The notes beneath the pieces are model-generated. The model searched no databases. It had not been told where the DNA came from and saw nothing but the letters and a program-made list of their open reading frames with translations. DNA of 64,000 bases. Origin: Gordonia sp. KTR9 (GTDB taxonomy: Bacteria; Actinomycetota; Actinomycetes; Mycobacteriales; Mycobacteriaceae). This document shows, one piece after another, positions 17,549 to 26,128 of this stretch (position 1 is its first letter; each line of letters begins with the position of its first letter). Made by a program: the position numbers and the translations under genes. The stretch covers positions 1,798,001 through 1,862,000 of the forward strand of contig NC_018581.1 in assembly GCF_000143885.2 (NCBI RefSeq), in the 5' to 3' direction.

Positions 17549-18370
17549 ATGGGACGACGCACACATTCCGCCGAGGCGGCCTGGACGCCACAGATCGCGT
17601 ATCAGGTCCGTCACGAGCTGATGGATCATGTCCACGAGCGACGACGGGTGGTCAACAAGCGGCTGGATGCACTCGAGGCCGAAGCCGGCCAGGTGGCGGA
17701 GGTTCTCGATGACGCGGACGACGGCTTGGTGGTGCTCGGTCCGGAAGAGTACGCCGAACGGGAGGTCGCGCTGGAGGAGGTGCACGGACTCTTCGCGCTC
17801 GCCGGGTGGTGGTCCGGGCAGCTCGCGGTCACGGTGTTGGAGCTCGCCGATGCTCCCGTGCATTGGATCACGGCTCCCGCAGTCGAGGTGATCACCGGTG
17901 TTCGGGACGGCGAATCCGATGTCGCGGGTGCCGTTCTGGACCCCCACGTCCTGTCGACGTTGGGCGATGCCGGCATCGCGTTGTTCGAGAAGTCCGCGGG
18001 CCGTCATCGATCACCGGCCGGGCTGTCGGCTTCCGACCACGCCGACGTCGGGATCGACGGCTTGTGCTGGCGGCGCGCAACACTCGGTGAAGAGGATGCA
18101 CCTCCCGTCGTGGACATGGTCGTGGTGCACGTGTTGACTCACGACCGAAAGCTCCGGCGTGCCGCTTCGATCGACGGTTGCCGCCCGGAGGTCGTCGACG
18201 TGGATTCGTTCAGCGTGCCGGTCGATCGGGAGTCCACCGCCGGCGGACGAAACCGGCGATCGGTCCGAGTGCTGACCCGTCTTGCGGAGGAACTCGGCCG
18301 GGGCATGCTGACCGTCTCGTCGAACGGAATGACCGACCGGTCATCCGTGGCGATCGCCGTCGTGTCCTGA
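17549..18370 (+). CDS. Uncharacterised 273-residue protein
   Basis: No family is recognised. Residues about 10-60 are highly charged and probably a helical coiled coil (HELMDHVHERRRVVNKRLDA). The remainder looks like a soluble alpha/beta protein with hydrophobic strands (VVDMVVVHVLTHDRKLRR) and an EELGRGMLTVSSNGMTD ending. No signal peptide or membrane helix is visible. It is divergent from the DrrA-like gene with about 176 bp between starts, and convergent with the SRPBCC gene. The ATG choice follows a leaderless -10 element. A function cannot be proposed. Confidence 0.6.
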   Translation: MGRRTHSAEAAWTPQIAYQVRHELMDHVHERRRVVNKRLDALEAEAGQVAEVLDDADDGLVVLGPEEYAEREVALEEVHGLFALAGWWSGQLAVTVLELADAPVHWITAPAVEVITGVRDGESDVAGAVLDPHVLSTLGDAGIALFEKSAGRHRSPAGLSASDHADVGIDGLCWRRATLGEEDAPPVVDMVVVHVLTHDRKLRRAASIDGCRPEVVDVDSFSVPVDRESTAGGRNRRSVRVLTRLAEELGRGMLTVSSNGMTDRSSVAIAVVS

Positions 18371-18384
18371 GGCCCTTGAGCTGT

Positions 18385-18903
18385 TCACCTGGCCGGTTCG
18401 AGATCCGCGAAGTGTTTGAGGGTGTCGGCCTCGATGGTCTTGTACACGGTCGACGACGCCGGACCAGAGAAGGCGGTGACCACACGCGAGGAGGTGGGCA
18501 GCTCCAGCGCGAAGGTCCACTTGAGCCGACAGCCCACGTCGGCACGCGAGATCTCGGTCGCCTCGCCGAACCGCCGGATACCCGGGACATTCGCCCTCAG
18601 AACCCGGAAACCGTTGCGGTAGTGCCCGTTCTCCGGATCTTCGGTCCAGTCGAAGAAGTCTTCCTCGAGGGTCACATAACCGGGGCCGAGCACCGCCCGG
18701 CGCTGGGTCCCCACACCGTACGGCGGCGGTGACACGAACTCGATCTTCTTGATCGCGCGGCACCAGTCGAGGGTGTGCTGACGGGTGAACTCGGCCCACG
18801 CGCGTTCCGGCGTGACCGGCAGGCGGACGTCGATGACATGCCGGACCGGCGCATCGTCGAAGAAGTCGAGATCGAAGGTCTGCAGCTCATGAGAACGTGC
18901 CAT
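18385..18903 (-). CDS. SRPBCC (START-like) family protein
   Basis: This 172-residue protein has the pattern of the SRPBCC/Bet v1-like fold: [20 protein letters not shown] at the start, a long run of beta strands, and a C-terminal helix ([19 protein letters not shown]). Such proteins form a hydrophobic pocket and act as cyclases, ligand carriers or stress proteins. Nothing in the neighbourhood indicates the ligand. GAATGT lies just upstream of the ATG with a 5-bp spacer, so the start may be leaderless. Confidence 0.7.
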   Translation of the reverse strand: MARSHELQTFDLDFFDDAPVRHVIDVRLPVTPERAWAEFTRQHTLDWCRAIKKIEFVSPPPYGVGTQRRAVLGPGYVTLEEDFFDWTEDPENGHYRNGFRVLRANVPGIRRFGEATEISRADVGCRLKWTFALELPTSSRVVTAFSGPASSTVYKTIEADTLKHFADLEPAR

Positions 18904-19097
18904 GGGTCACATTCAAGCACGGGACCCCGACCGGCGCCTCGGGCGCGTCGCGGACCCGGAGGGGCGGGGCGAGGCGGCTGAAAGGTTCATCTGTTCGGAT
19001 GACATTGTGCGACAACGGTTTTGTCAGACCTAGATGCGACAGTGCGTGCAGATGCGGGACCGCTTCCCAGGTGCCGCACGACAGAGAAGGACCTACG

Positions 19098-19868
19098 ATG
19101 ACCGACCCCCAGAATCCATATCCCGGCCCCAACCCGGGTCAGCAGCCTCCTTACGGCCAGCCCTACCAGGGACAGCAATACGGGCAACCCCCACAACCCG
19201 GGGCACCGCAGTACGGCACTCCCCAGTACGGCACTCCCCAGTACGGTGCTCCACCCCAGCCGTACCCGGCCCCACCTGCCAAGAAGAAGAAAAAGTGGCC
19301 TTGGGTCCTGGGGGCCCTCGTGATCCTGCTGATCATCATCCTCGCGGCCACCTCTGGTGGAGGGTCGGACGACACGGACACCACGGCGGGTTCGGGTGCT
19401 TCATCCGCAGCCGGGCAGGCCGATCCGGGTGACGCGGACAGCGGTGACGCGGAAGGTGAGGATGCGGCAGCCGGCCTCAACACACCGGTACGCGACGGCA
19501 AGTTCGAGTTCGTGGTGACCGGTGTCGAACCCGGTCTGACCTCCGTGGGCGACAACCCGTATCTGACCGAGGAAGCCCAGGGCCAGTTCGTGGTCGTCAC
19601 CATGACGGTGAAGAACACCTCGGACCAGCCGCAGAGCTTCTCCCCGACGGGCCAGAAACTCTTCGACGCCGAGAACCGCAGCTTCGAACCGGACACCACG
19701 GCCCAGATCGCGCTGGGCGGATCGGACATTCCTGTGTGGGACAACATCAATCCCGGCAATGCCGTGACCGTCAAGCTGGTCTACGACATGCCGGCGGGAG
19801 CCACACCGGCGTCCATCGAACTGCATGACTCGATGTTCTCTGGTGGGGTGTCGGTGAATCTCTCCTGA
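19098..19868 (+). CDS. Pro/Gln/Tyr-rich membrane-anchored DUF4352 protein
   Basis: This 256-residue protein has a proline/glutamine/tyrosine-rich cytoplasmic N-terminus (residues 1-62) and a lysine stop (KKKKK). One membrane helix follows ([18 protein letters not shown]), then an acidic linker and an extracellular immunoglobulin-like DUF4352 domain (about 140-256, with [17 protein letters not shown]). It is likely a surface-exposed protein of unknown ligand. AGAAGGA precedes the ATG by 6 bp, deciding this start over an upstream in-frame one. The N-terminus includes a 15-bp tandem repeat. Confidence 0.82.
   Translation: MTDPQNPYPGPNPGQQPPYGQPYQGQQYGQPPQPGAPQYGTPQYGTPQYGAPPQPYPAPPAKKKKKWPWVLGALVILLIIILAATSGGGSDDTDTTAGSGASSAAGQADPGDADSGDAEGEDAAAGLNTPVRDGKFEFVVTGVEPGLTSVGDNPYLTEEAQGQFVVVTMTVKNTSDQPQSFSPTGQKLFDAENRSFEPDTTAQIALGGSDIPVWDNINPGNAVTVKLVYDMPAGATPASIELHDSMFSGGVSVNLS
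19209..19253 (+). repeat. Three 15-bp tandem repeats (QYGTP units)
   Basis: The unit CAGTACGGCACTCCC occurs three times in a row, the third with two changes, coding for repeated Gln-Tyr-Gly-Thr/Ala-Pro. It is prone to copy-number change without a frameshift. Confidence 0.85.
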
Positions 19869-19907
19869 CTCCTCGGGTGGCGTAGCCGTGTTGGGTGCTC
19901 AGTCGGC

Positions 19908-19983
19908 CTCGACCACCAGACCTCGGCTCGACCGCCAGACTTCGATCGAAGTCTGGCGGTCGAGTCATGTTCTGGTGGTCGAG
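19908..19983. repeat. Nested palindrome, left flank of AbiEi-like gene
   Basis: A perfect 38-bp palindrome (19927-19964; arms beginning CTCGACCGCCAGACTTCGA) is nested inside outer arms CTCGACCACCAGA (19908-19920) and its complement (19971-19983). The outer arm is a variant of the inner unit, so the element is built from four alternating copies of about 13-15 bp. A 36/38 identical copy lies on the other side of the next gene, at 20986-21023. Confidence 0.85.
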
Positions 19984-20053
19984 CTTTCGGCGCGGCGAGA
20001 CCGTCAAGAAATTCTGAGTGAAACCGTAACCGCCTGTAGTGCGTCCAAACGGT

Positions 20054-20971
20054 ATGTCGACTTTCCCCACGGACCGCCACGGACTCATCCGGCGAGAGAC
20101 AACGCTGCGCTTGGGCATCGGCGACGATGTCGTGAGTTCGGCGGTGAAGCGAGGTGAACTGGTCCGGCTCGCTCCCGGTGTCTGTGTGACCGCGACCGAT
20201 GACGCGGATGATCTGTACCGCCTGAGGTCCGTGGGGGTGGCCACCTCCGCTCGGGATCACGAGTCCTCGATACTCAGCCATGATTCGGCTGCGGCGGTCT
20301 TTCGTCTGTCGCTCCTCCACCCCAAGCGGGAGCGCGTGCATCTGACCAGGATCGAACCGGGCGCCGGATTCGTGCGTGGGCTCCGCGCCGTGCACGCGGG
20401 GCCGGTGACCGCGGAATGGATCGTGGAGGTCGACGGCATTCGGCTGACGAGCCTCGAACGGACCGCGGTGGACGTGGCGATGGCCGGCGATTTCGCACAA
20501 GCGCTGGTCGTGTTCGACCGCGCTTTCGCTGCCGACGCCGACGTCACCACGATGGCGCACCTCATCGAGTCGCGCCGACGATGGCGAGGTGCGGGGATAG
20601 CCCGTCGTGCGTTGTCGTTTGCGGACGGTGCATCAGAGAGTGTCGGGGAGTCGTGGAGCCGGGCACAGATGATCGAGGCCGGGTTCCCGATGCCGCGACT
20701 GCAGCACACGTTTCAGACGGACGTCGGACCCGCGCGCACCGACTTCGACTGGGACGCAATACTTGTCGGTGAGTTCGACGGATTGCAGAAGTACGGTCGC
20801 CTGTTGCGCCCGGGTGAGACCCCGCGCGATGCCCTCATCCGGGAGAAGCGTCGGGAGGACGCGCTGCGCGCGCAGGGGATCATGGTGATCCGGTGGACGT
20901 GGGGAACGCTCGTACGCGGCGAGCTGGCGGATCTGCTCCGGCCGTGGTTGGACAAGCTCGCCGCAGCCTGA
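20054..20971 (+). CDS. AbiEi-like N-terminus fused to a DUF559/Vsr-like nuclease domain
   Basis: This protein has about 305 residues. The N-terminal 100 resemble the AbiEi antitoxin-type winged helix (GELVRLAPGVCVTATD, then HDSAAAVFRLSLL). The C-terminal third has the outline of a PD-(D/E)XK/Vsr-like nuclease: ARTDFDWDAILVGEFDGLQKY with D, E and K in the D-(x)n-ExDGxxKY pattern, then DALRAQGIMVIRWTW. Its activity and partner are unknown, and no separate toxin gene lies beside it. The ATG at 20054 is preferred; a GTG at 20039 is in frame. Matching palindromic repeats bracket the gene closely on both sides, suggesting a mobile or selfish unit. Confidence 0.72.
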   Translation: MSTFPTDRHGLIRRETTLRLGIGDDVVSSAVKRGELVRLAPGVCVTATDDADDLYRLRSVGVATSARDHESSILSHDSAAAVFRLSLLHPKRERVHLTRIEPGAGFVRGLRAVHAGPVTAEWIVEVDGIRLTSLERTAVDVAMAGDFAQALVVFDRAFAADADVTTMAHLIESRRRWRGAGIARRALSFADGASESVGESWSRAQMIEAGFPMPRLQHTFQTDVGPARTDFDWDAILVGEFDGLQKYGRLLRPGETPRDALIREKRREDALRAQGIMVIRWTWGTLVRGELADLLRPWLDKLAAA

Positions 20972-20975
20972 CAGC

Positions 20976-21033
20976 CAGACTTCAACTCGACCGCCAGACT
21001 TCGATCGACGTCTGTCGGTCGAGTTGAGGTCTG
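20976..21033. repeat. Palindrome, right flank of AbiEi-like gene
   Basis: Two 29-nt arms (20976-21004 and 21005-21033) are inverted repeats with three mismatches. The central 38 bp (20986-21023) differ from the left element at 19927-19964 by only two bases. It begins 5 bp after the stop codon and could also terminate transcription. Confidence 0.85.
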
Positions 21034-21056
21034 CCGGTCACTGCCCTCAGAAAACG

Positions 21057-21091
21057 CAGAGCCCGGGACGACCGTGTCGTCCCGGGCTCTG
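21057..21091 (-). terminator. Intrinsic terminator of greA
   Basis: Perfect 16-bp arms (21057-21072 and 21076-21091) enclose a 3-nt loop. On the minus strand they are followed by CG and then TTTT, a proper U-run. It lies 13 bp past the greA stop. Confidence 0.9.
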
Positions 21092-21104
21092 TTCGAGAAT
21101 CCGA

Positions 21105-21596
21105 TCAGCCGTGGTAGGGCTCCGCGCTGACCAGCGTCACCTTGATGGTGGCGCCGCTGGGCACGGAGTACTCGCGGGTCTCGCCGACCTTCGCGTCGAT
21201 GAGGGCGGCTCCGAGGGGCGAGCTGGGGGAGTAGGTCTCCAGTCCGCCCTGGCCGCTCTCCTCGCGGGTGGCGATGAGGAAGGTCTCGGTGTCCTTCTCG
21301 TCACCGTCGTAGTAGACGGTCACGACGGAACCGGGCAGTGCGACGCCCGACTGGGTCGGCGCCTCGCCGACCTTGGCGTTGTTCAGCAGTTCTTGCAGCT
21401 GGCGGATGCGCGCTTCCTGCTGACCCTGCTCTTCGCGAGCGGCGTGGTAGCCGCCGTTCTCCTTGAGGTCGCCCTCTTCGCGACGCTCGTTGATCTCGGC
21501 GGCAATGACCGGACGGTTGGCGATCAACGAGTCGAGTTCGCCCTTGAGGCGGTCGTGCGACTCTTGGGTCAGCCAGGTCACCTGGGTGTCGGTCAT
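21105..21596 (-). CDS. greA: Transcription elongation factor GreA
   Basis: This 163-residue factor rescues backtracked RNA polymerase by stimulating transcript cleavage. The N-terminal coiled coil (about residues 5-75) carries the acidic tip [20 protein letters not shown]. The C-terminal FKBP-like domain ends with [17 protein letters not shown]. Length and motifs are typical. AAGGAG lies just ahead of the ATG. It corresponds to Rv1080c and sits, as there, in front of the DUF4307 and mca genes, although a transporter gene is inserted here. Confidence 0.96.
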   Translation of the reverse strand: MTDTQVTWLTQESHDRLKGELDSLIANRPVIAAEINERREEGDLKENGGYHAAREEQGQQEARIRQLQELLNNAKVGEAPTQSGVALPGSVVTVYYDGDEKDTETFLIATREESGQGGLETYSPSSPLGAALIDAKVGETREYSVPSGATIKVTLVSAEPYHG

Positions 21597-21724
21597 CGGT
21601 CACTCCTTTGTGTTGTCCGCGCCCCGGGCGACCGTTTACACCAGGGGCATATGGACTGCTATAAATGCAGCAACACGACCCCTTGCGGAGCCGTGTATCT
21701 GTCGAGGGTACCAGGTGATGAGAC

Positions 21725-22498
21725 CTATGGCACATCGGTTGTGCCGCGCGACGCCGTCTCGAGTGCGTCCTGATACGTCGGTTCCGCCCGCTTCAGCCAT
21801 CCCACAACGAAATACGTCAGCGGCATGATGACGATTTCGACGAGCGTCTTCCAGATGAACCCGACGATCGTGTAGTTGAGGAAGTCTCCCCAGGTGGAGA
21901 TGCCCAGAGCGGTGGCCGCGATCGAGCAGAAGACGAGGGTGTCGGCGAATTCGCCGACAATCGTCGAGCCCAGCAGTCGTGCCCAGAGGTGACGTTCCCC
22001 GGCGCGTTCCTTCATTTTGACCAGGACGAAGGAATTGAGGAATTCGCCCACCACATATCCGGCCAATCCGGCGAGCAGGAATTGTGGGACGACTCCGGCA
22101 ACCGTCTCGAAAGACTCCTGCCCCTCGTAGAAATCGGCGGCCGGTAGATGAATGGTGAGCCAGAAACACAATGATGCGAGCACCAGCACGGCGAATCCGG
22201 CCAGAATCGTGCGACGCATCGCCCGGAACCCGTAGACCTCGCTGATCACGTCGCCCAGGACGTAGGCGAGCGGGAACAGGAAGAAGGCGCCGTCGGTCAC
22301 CAGTCCGTTCATCTGGATGGGACCCAGATCGATGTGGAGCCAGTCGTCGAACAGCACCACACCCTTGGTCCCGGTGACGTTGCTGATCAGCATGACGCCG
22401 ACGAACAACGCGACCAGGAGGGGGAAGTAGCGGCTGCCGATCGAGGCGAAGGCGGCGCGCGGCGCCTGCGCTTCGCTGTGTCCGGTCGGGGCGGTCAC
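21725..22498 (-). CDS. Queuosine-precursor-type (VUT/YhhQ) transporter
   Basis: This 257-residue membrane protein has about six helices and family features of the YhhQ/VUT group: FPLAYVLGDVISEVYGF, and GEFLNSFVLVKMK followed by GSTIVGEFADTLVF. These proteins import 7-deazaguanine precursors of the tRNA base queuosine in characterised bacteria. No queuosine synthesis gene is adjacent. The ATG overlaps the stop of the upstream DUF4307 gene by four bases, so the two are coupled; the linkage may be accidental. Confidence 0.85.
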   Translation of the reverse strand: MTAPTGHSEAQAPRAAFASIGSRYFPLLVALFVGVMLISNVTGTKGVVLFDDWLHIDLGPIQMNGLVTDGAFFLFPLAYVLGDVISEVYGFRAMRRTILAGFAVLVLASLCFWLTIHLPAADFYEGQESFETVAGVVPQFLLAGLAGYVVGEFLNSFVLVKMKERAGERHLWARLLGSTIVGEFADTLVFCSIAATALGISTWGDFLNYTIVGFIWKTLVEIVIMPLTYFVVGWLKRAEPTYQDALETASRGTTDVP

Positions 22499-22992
22499 CG
22501 GTCCGCCGGCTTCAGGTAGGCGGGCACGTCGAGTGTGCAGCCGAACACCTCACCGATGACCGGCGGCTTCGACGTCGTGATCTCGGTGCGGACACCGATG
22601 CGTTCCGCGGAGTCGGCGGGGATCAGGATCTCGCGTCGGCCCGTCTCGCCGCCGTCACGGGAACGACCGCGCACCACACAGGCCGCGGGCCGGCTCGGGT
22701 CGGAACGTTCGACCGTGAACTGCACGGCGACGGTCGAGTCGTCGAGGATCTCGTATCCGGTGGCCTCGCCGGTCACGTCGGCCGTGGAGAACTTGCTGTA
22801 GCCGATGACCGCGAGCGCCACACCCGCCACGACGACCAGAATCGACAAGGCGACGAACCAGCGCCGACGACCTCGGGCGGTTTCCGAATGTTCCGGGTAA
22901 GTGGCGCGGGGACCGCTCTGCGGTCGCGCCGTGTCAGGCGTCGTGCGCGGTGCGTCACCGGCGTCTGCGGCGCCCCCGTCCGAACTGTTCAC
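22495..22992 (-). CDS. DUF4307 membrane-anchored protein
   Basis: This 165-residue protein has a polar Asp/Pro/Arg-rich N-terminus (residues 1-45), one membrane helix (WFVALSILVVVAGVALAVIGY) and an extracytoplasmic beta-rich domain (DDSTVAVQFTVERSDPSRPA...). It matches the DUF4307 family and the position of Rv1081c beside mca. It is divergent from mca with 48 bp between starts. The GTG start lacks an obvious Shine-Dalgarno sequence. Function is unknown. Confidence 0.85.
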   Translation of the reverse strand: MNSSDGGAADAGDAPRTTPDTARPQSGPRATYPEHSETARGRRRWFVALSILVVVAGVALAVIGYSKFSTADVTGEATGYEILDDSTVAVQFTVERSDPSRPAACVVRGRSRDGGETGRREILIPADSAERIGVRTEITTSKPPVIGEVFGCTLDVPAYLKPADR

Positions 22993-23040
22993 GCGTCAAT
23001 ACCTACCATGGGAGGAGTAGCGATCCGAAGGTGAGGAACT

Positions 23041-23937
23041 GTGACCGAATCCCACGTCGGCGACCCCAAGTCGGGTGTGTTCCGTCTGATGGCGGTGCAC
23101 GCACACCCCGACGACGAATCGAGCAAGGGTGCGGCGACGACCGCGAAATATGCGGCCGAGGGCAATGAAGTGCTTGTGGTCACACTCACCGGCGGTGAGC
23201 GTGGCGACATCCTGAATCCGGCGATGGACCGGCCGGGCATCAAAGAGCGGATGACCGAGGTCCGTCGCGAGGAGATGGCCAAGGCCGCCGAGGCGCTGGG
23301 TGTCCGGCAGACCTGGCTCGGCTTCGTCGACTCCGGGCTTCCGGAGGGGGACCCGCTGCCGCCGCTGCCGGAGGGTTCGTTCGCGACGGTGCCCCTCGAC
23401 GAGGCCACCGAGGCGCTGGTGCGCGTGGTGCGCGAGTTCCGCCCGCACGTGATCATCACCTACGACGAGCACGGCGGTTACCCGCATCCCGACCACATCC
23501 GGTGCCACGAGGTGTCGGTCGCGGCCTACGAGCAGGCCGGCGACCCGGACGCATTCCCCGAGGCCGGCGAGCCGTGGACGGTGTCGAAGCTCTACTACAC
23601 CCACGGATTCATCCGCGACCGGATGGTGCTGTTCTCCGACGAGTTCGCGCGACACGGCCAGGAGAGTCCGTTCGCAGAGTGGCTCAGCAATTGGGACCCG
23701 AGTCGCGGCGACCTCATGGGACGCGTCACGACGCAGGTCGAGTGCTCGAAGTACTTCCCGCAGCGTGACGATGCGCTGCGCGCGCACGCCACGCAGATCG
23801 ACCCGAACGGGGTGTTCTTCGCGGTGCCGCTGGAGTGGCAGCAGCGTCTGTGGCCGACCGAGGAGTTCGAGCTCGCCAAGACCCGGGTCAAGACGGCGCT
23901 GCCCGAGACCGATCTGTTCGCCGGGATCGAGGCGTGA
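23041..23937 (+). CDS. mca: Mycothiol S-conjugate amidase
   Basis: This 298-residue zinc amidase cleaves mycothiol S-conjugates to release mercapturic acids, a detoxification step specific to actinobacteria. Zinc ligands lie in [12 protein letters not shown] (about residues 19-30) and [14 protein letters not shown] (about 143-156). The intact [13 protein letters not shown] segment distinguishes it from the shortened homologue at 7326. GAAGGTGAGGA lies ahead of the GTG. It matches Rv1082, and a small membrane protein gene overlaps its stop as in that genome. Confidence 0.95.
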   Translation: MTESHVGDPKSGVFRLMAVHAHPDDESSKGAATTAKYAAEGNEVLVVTLTGGERGDILNPAMDRPGIKERMTEVRREEMAKAAEALGVRQTWLGFVDSGLPEGDPLPPLPEGSFATVPLDEATEALVRVVREFRPHVIITYDEHGGYPHPDHIRCHEVSVAAYEQAGDPDAFPEAGEPWTVSKLYYTHGFIRDRMVLFSDEFARHGQESPFAEWLSNWDPSRGDLMGRVTTQVECSKYFPQRDDALRAHATQIDPNGVFFAVPLEWQQRLWPTEEFELAKTRVKTALPETDLFAGIEA

Positions 23938-24260
23938 TGAACAGCACCGTCGTGAACACCGTGATGGTCCTGGCGGAGGAGCCGCAGGGCCCGGAGTTCG
24001 GCAAGGCCTCACCGCTGGGTCTGCTGGTCATCTTGCTGCTGCTCGTCGGCACCGCGTTCCTCATCTGGTCGATGAACCGGCAGCTCAAGAAGCTGCCCGC
24101 ATCCTTCGACACCGAGCACCCGGAAGCCGATCAGGCCTTCGACGAGGGCACCGACTCGCCCGGTCCGGCCGAGTCGACGACTGCGACATCGGACTCGCCC
24201 GGGACGCCGGATGCCACGAGCGCCGCCGGCACCGACGAACGGCGGCCCGCCGACACCTGA
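23937..24260 (+). CDS. Small single-pass membrane protein
   Basis: This 107-residue protein has a short outside N-terminus, one membrane helix (SPLGLLVILLLLVGTAFLIW) and a cytoplasmic R-Q-L-K-K-L-P helix. A disordered acidic tail rich in Ser, Thr, Asp and Pro follows. It is the positional equivalent of Rv1083 and overlaps the mca stop (ATGA), so it is translated with mca. Function is unknown. Confidence 0.85.
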   Translation: MNSTVVNTVMVLAEEPQGPEFGKASPLGLLVILLLLVGTAFLIWSMNRQLKKLPASFDTEHPEADQAFDEGTDSPGPAESTTATSDSPGTPDATSAAGTDERRPADT

Positions 24261-24270
24261 GTCAGGGCGT

Positions 24271-24300
24271 AAGAGTGGAGTCATGCGCATCTCCACTCTT
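24271..24300 (+). promoter_or_regulatory. Hairpin enclosing the tspO-like ribosome binding site and start codon
   Basis: AAGAGTGGAG (24271-24280) and CTCCACTCTT (24291-24300) are perfectly complementary. The GGAG of the ribosome binding site is in the stem, and the ATG (24283) is in the 10-nt loop. In RNA this would restrict ribosome access until unfolded. As DNA it could be an operator. Confidence 0.65.
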
Positions 24301-24786
24301 ATCGGGACGTCACTCGCGACCGCAGCCGCGGCCGCCATCGGCAGTCTGGTGACCAAACCGGCGGTCGAGAGCTGGTATCCGAAGCTTGCGAAACCGTCGT
24401 TCGTGCCGCCCGACTGGGCCTTCCCGGTCGCGTGGACCGCGCTGTACGCCGACATGGCCGTGACGTCCGCCGCCGCTTTGGACGACCTGGACGAGAAGGG
24501 CGATCACGACCAACGACAGAGGTATCTCGCGGCGCTCGGTGCCAACCTCGTGCTCAACGGCGGATGGAGCTGGATCTACTTCGGCCGGGGTGCACTCGGA
24601 ACCGCGTCGTTCGCGGCGGCGGCGCTCACCGTGAGCAGTGCCGATCTCGCGCGGCGTACCGCACAGAACAACCCGGCAGCAGGTGCCGCGCTGGCGCCTT
24701 ACCCGGCGTGGTGCGCATTCGCCACCGTGCTCTCGACGAGCACCTGGTGGCTCAATCGTGGCCGGCGGTCAGCGACGGTCTCGTAG
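24283..24786 (+). CDS. TspO/MBR-like membrane protein
   Basis: This 167-residue protein has five predicted helices. It follows the TspO pattern: WYPKLAKPSFVPPDWAFPVAW near residues 30-50, an N-x-x-x-N-G-G-W-S segment (NLVLNGGWSWIYFG) and a late PYPAWCAFATVLSTSTWWLN. TspO proteins bind porphyrins and sterol-like ligands. The ATG at 24283 has GGAG two bases away, sequestered in a perfect hairpin. The gene ends inside the 3' end of the convergent rocD. Confidence 0.85.
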   Translation: MRISTLIGTSLATAAAAAIGSLVTKPAVESWYPKLAKPSFVPPDWAFPVAWTALYADMAVTSAAALDDLDEKGDHDQRQRYLAALGANLVLNGGWSWIYFGRGALGTASFAAAALTVSSADLARRTAQNNPAAGAALAPYPAWCAFATVLSTSTWWLNRGRRSATVS

Positions 24787-26031
24787 GGTCGCGGCGAATC
24801 GCTCCATCGCCCAGTCGATCTCGGATTCGGTGACGACGAGCGGCGGCGCGAGCCGCAGTGTCGAGTCGTGGGTGTCCTTTGCCAGCACCCCGCGCTCGGA
24901 GAGCCGTCGGCAGAAGTCCTTGCCGGTGCCCAGCGCGGGATCGAGGTCGATGCCCGCCCAGAGTCCGCGGCCACGCACAGCGACCACACCGTTCCCGACA
25001 TGGTCACGCAGGCGTGCGTGCAGGTATTCACCCAGGTCGGCCGCCCGGCGCTGCCATGTCCCGTCGGACAGCATGTCGACGACGGTGTGGCCGACGGCCG
25101 CGGCGAGAGGATTGCCGCCGAAGGTCGATCCGTGTTCACCGGGGTGCAGGACGGCGAGGACGTGACGGTCGGCCACCACCGCCGACACGGGCAGCAGGCC
25201 GCCGCCCAGCGCCTTACCCAGCAGGTAGACGTCGGGTTCGACACCCCAGTGCTCCACCGCGAAGGTCCGCCCCGTGCGGCCGAGGCCGGATTGGATCTCA
25301 TCGGCGATGAGCAGGGCATTGCGCTCGGTGCAGAGGGCTCGCGCGGCGGGCAGATAGTCGTCGGGAGGTACGACGACGCCGGCCTCGCCCTGGATGGGTT
25401 CGAGGAGGACACCCACGGTGTTCTCGTCGATCGCGGCGTCGAGCGCGGCCACGTCGCCGAACGGCACGCGCACGAATCCCGGTGTGTACGGCCCGAATCC
25501 GGTGTACGCCGCGGGATCGTCGCTGAACGAGACGATGGTCGTGGTGCGTCCGTGGAAGTTCCCGGTTGCGACCACGATCGTGGCGCGGCCGTCGGGTACG
25601 CCCTTGACGTCGTAACCCCATTTGCGGGCGACCTTGATCCCGGACTCCACCGCTTCGGCGCCGGTGTTCATCGGCAGGACCATCTCCTTGCCGCACAGGG
25701 AAGCCAGTGCGGCGCAGAAGGGTTCGAGACGATCGGACCGGAAGGCGCGGCTGGTGAGCGTGACCCGCGCGAGCTGATCGAGGGCGGCGGCGACGATGCG
25801 GGGATGGCGGTGACCGAAGTTGACCGCCGAATACGCGCCGAGGCAGTCGAGGTGACGGCGACCGTCGACATCGGTGATCCACGCCCCCTCGGCCGTGGCC
25901 GCGATCACCGGCAGGGGCGAATAGTTGTGTGCCACATGGGATTCGAGCGAATCTGCGGTAGATGTGTCGTCCGCGGCACCGGACGGGCCGACGCGGCCGG
26001 GTGTGTCGGCTGCAGGGCTCGTCATCGCCAT
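24769..26031 (-). CDS. rocD: Ornithine aminotransferase
   Basis: This 420-residue class III PLP aminotransferase would convert ornithine to glutamate semialdehyde. Motifs include PMNTGAEAVESGIKVARKWGY, LIADEIQSGLGRTG and the PLP lysine in LLGKALGGGLLPVSA. A Thr/Ser/Ala-rich N-terminal extension of about 28 residues precedes the core. A longer in-frame start at 26193 is rejected: TACGCT lies six bases before the ATG at 26031, giving a leaderless start. A divergent Lrp/AsnC regulator gene begins 98 bp away, as in arginine and ornithine catabolic loci. Confidence 0.9.
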   Translation of the reverse strand: MAMTSPAADTPGRVGPSGAADDTSTADSLESHVAHNYSPLPVIAATAEGAWITDVDGRRHLDCLGAYSAVNFGHRHPRIVAAALDQLARVTLTSRAFRSDRLEPFCAALASLCGKEMVLPMNTGAEAVESGIKVARKWGYDVKGVPDGRATIVVATGNFHGRTTTIVSFSDDPAAYTGFGPYTPGFVRVPFGDVAALDAAIDENTVGVLLEPIQGEAGVVVPPDDYLPAARALCTERNALLIADEIQSGLGRTGRTFAVEHWGVEPDVYLLGKALGGGLLPVSAVVADRHVLAVLHPGEHGSTFGGNPLAAAVGHTVVDMLSDGTWQRRAADLGEYLHARLRDHVGNGVVAVRGRGLWAGIDLDPALGTGKDFCRRLSERGVLAKDTHDSTLRLAPPLVVTESEIDWAMERFAATLRDRR

Positions 26032-26037
26032 GGATCG

Positions 26038-26043
26038 AGCGTA
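26038..26043 (-). promoter_or_regulatory. -10 element TACGCT for rocD
   Basis: On the minus strand TACGCT is followed by six bases and the rocD ATG at 26031. No Shine-Dalgarno sequence is present. Confidence 0.55.
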
Positions 26044-26076
26044 TCGTCGGGTACTGGTGCAAACAATCGACGTATC

Positions 26077-26092
26077 TTGCGCATTCGCGCAA
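26077..26092. promoter_or_regulatory. Inverted repeat between rocD and lrp-like gene
   Basis: TTGCGCATTCGCGCAA is a perfect 6-bp inverted repeat with a 4-bp centre. It lies upstream of the rocD -10 element and 37 bp ahead of the regulator's start. It is a plausible operator for the Lrp/AsnC-type protein, acting on both genes. Confidence 0.5.
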
Positions 26093-26128
26093 CAGATCGT
26101 CGAACAGGGCCGGAAGGGGAGGCTTCTG

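Noticed and set aside
19209..19253. Short tandem repeats considered as a CRISPR or regulatory array
   Set aside because: They are three in-frame 15-bp repeats encoding Gln-Tyr-Gly-Thr-Pro within a low-complexity N-terminus.
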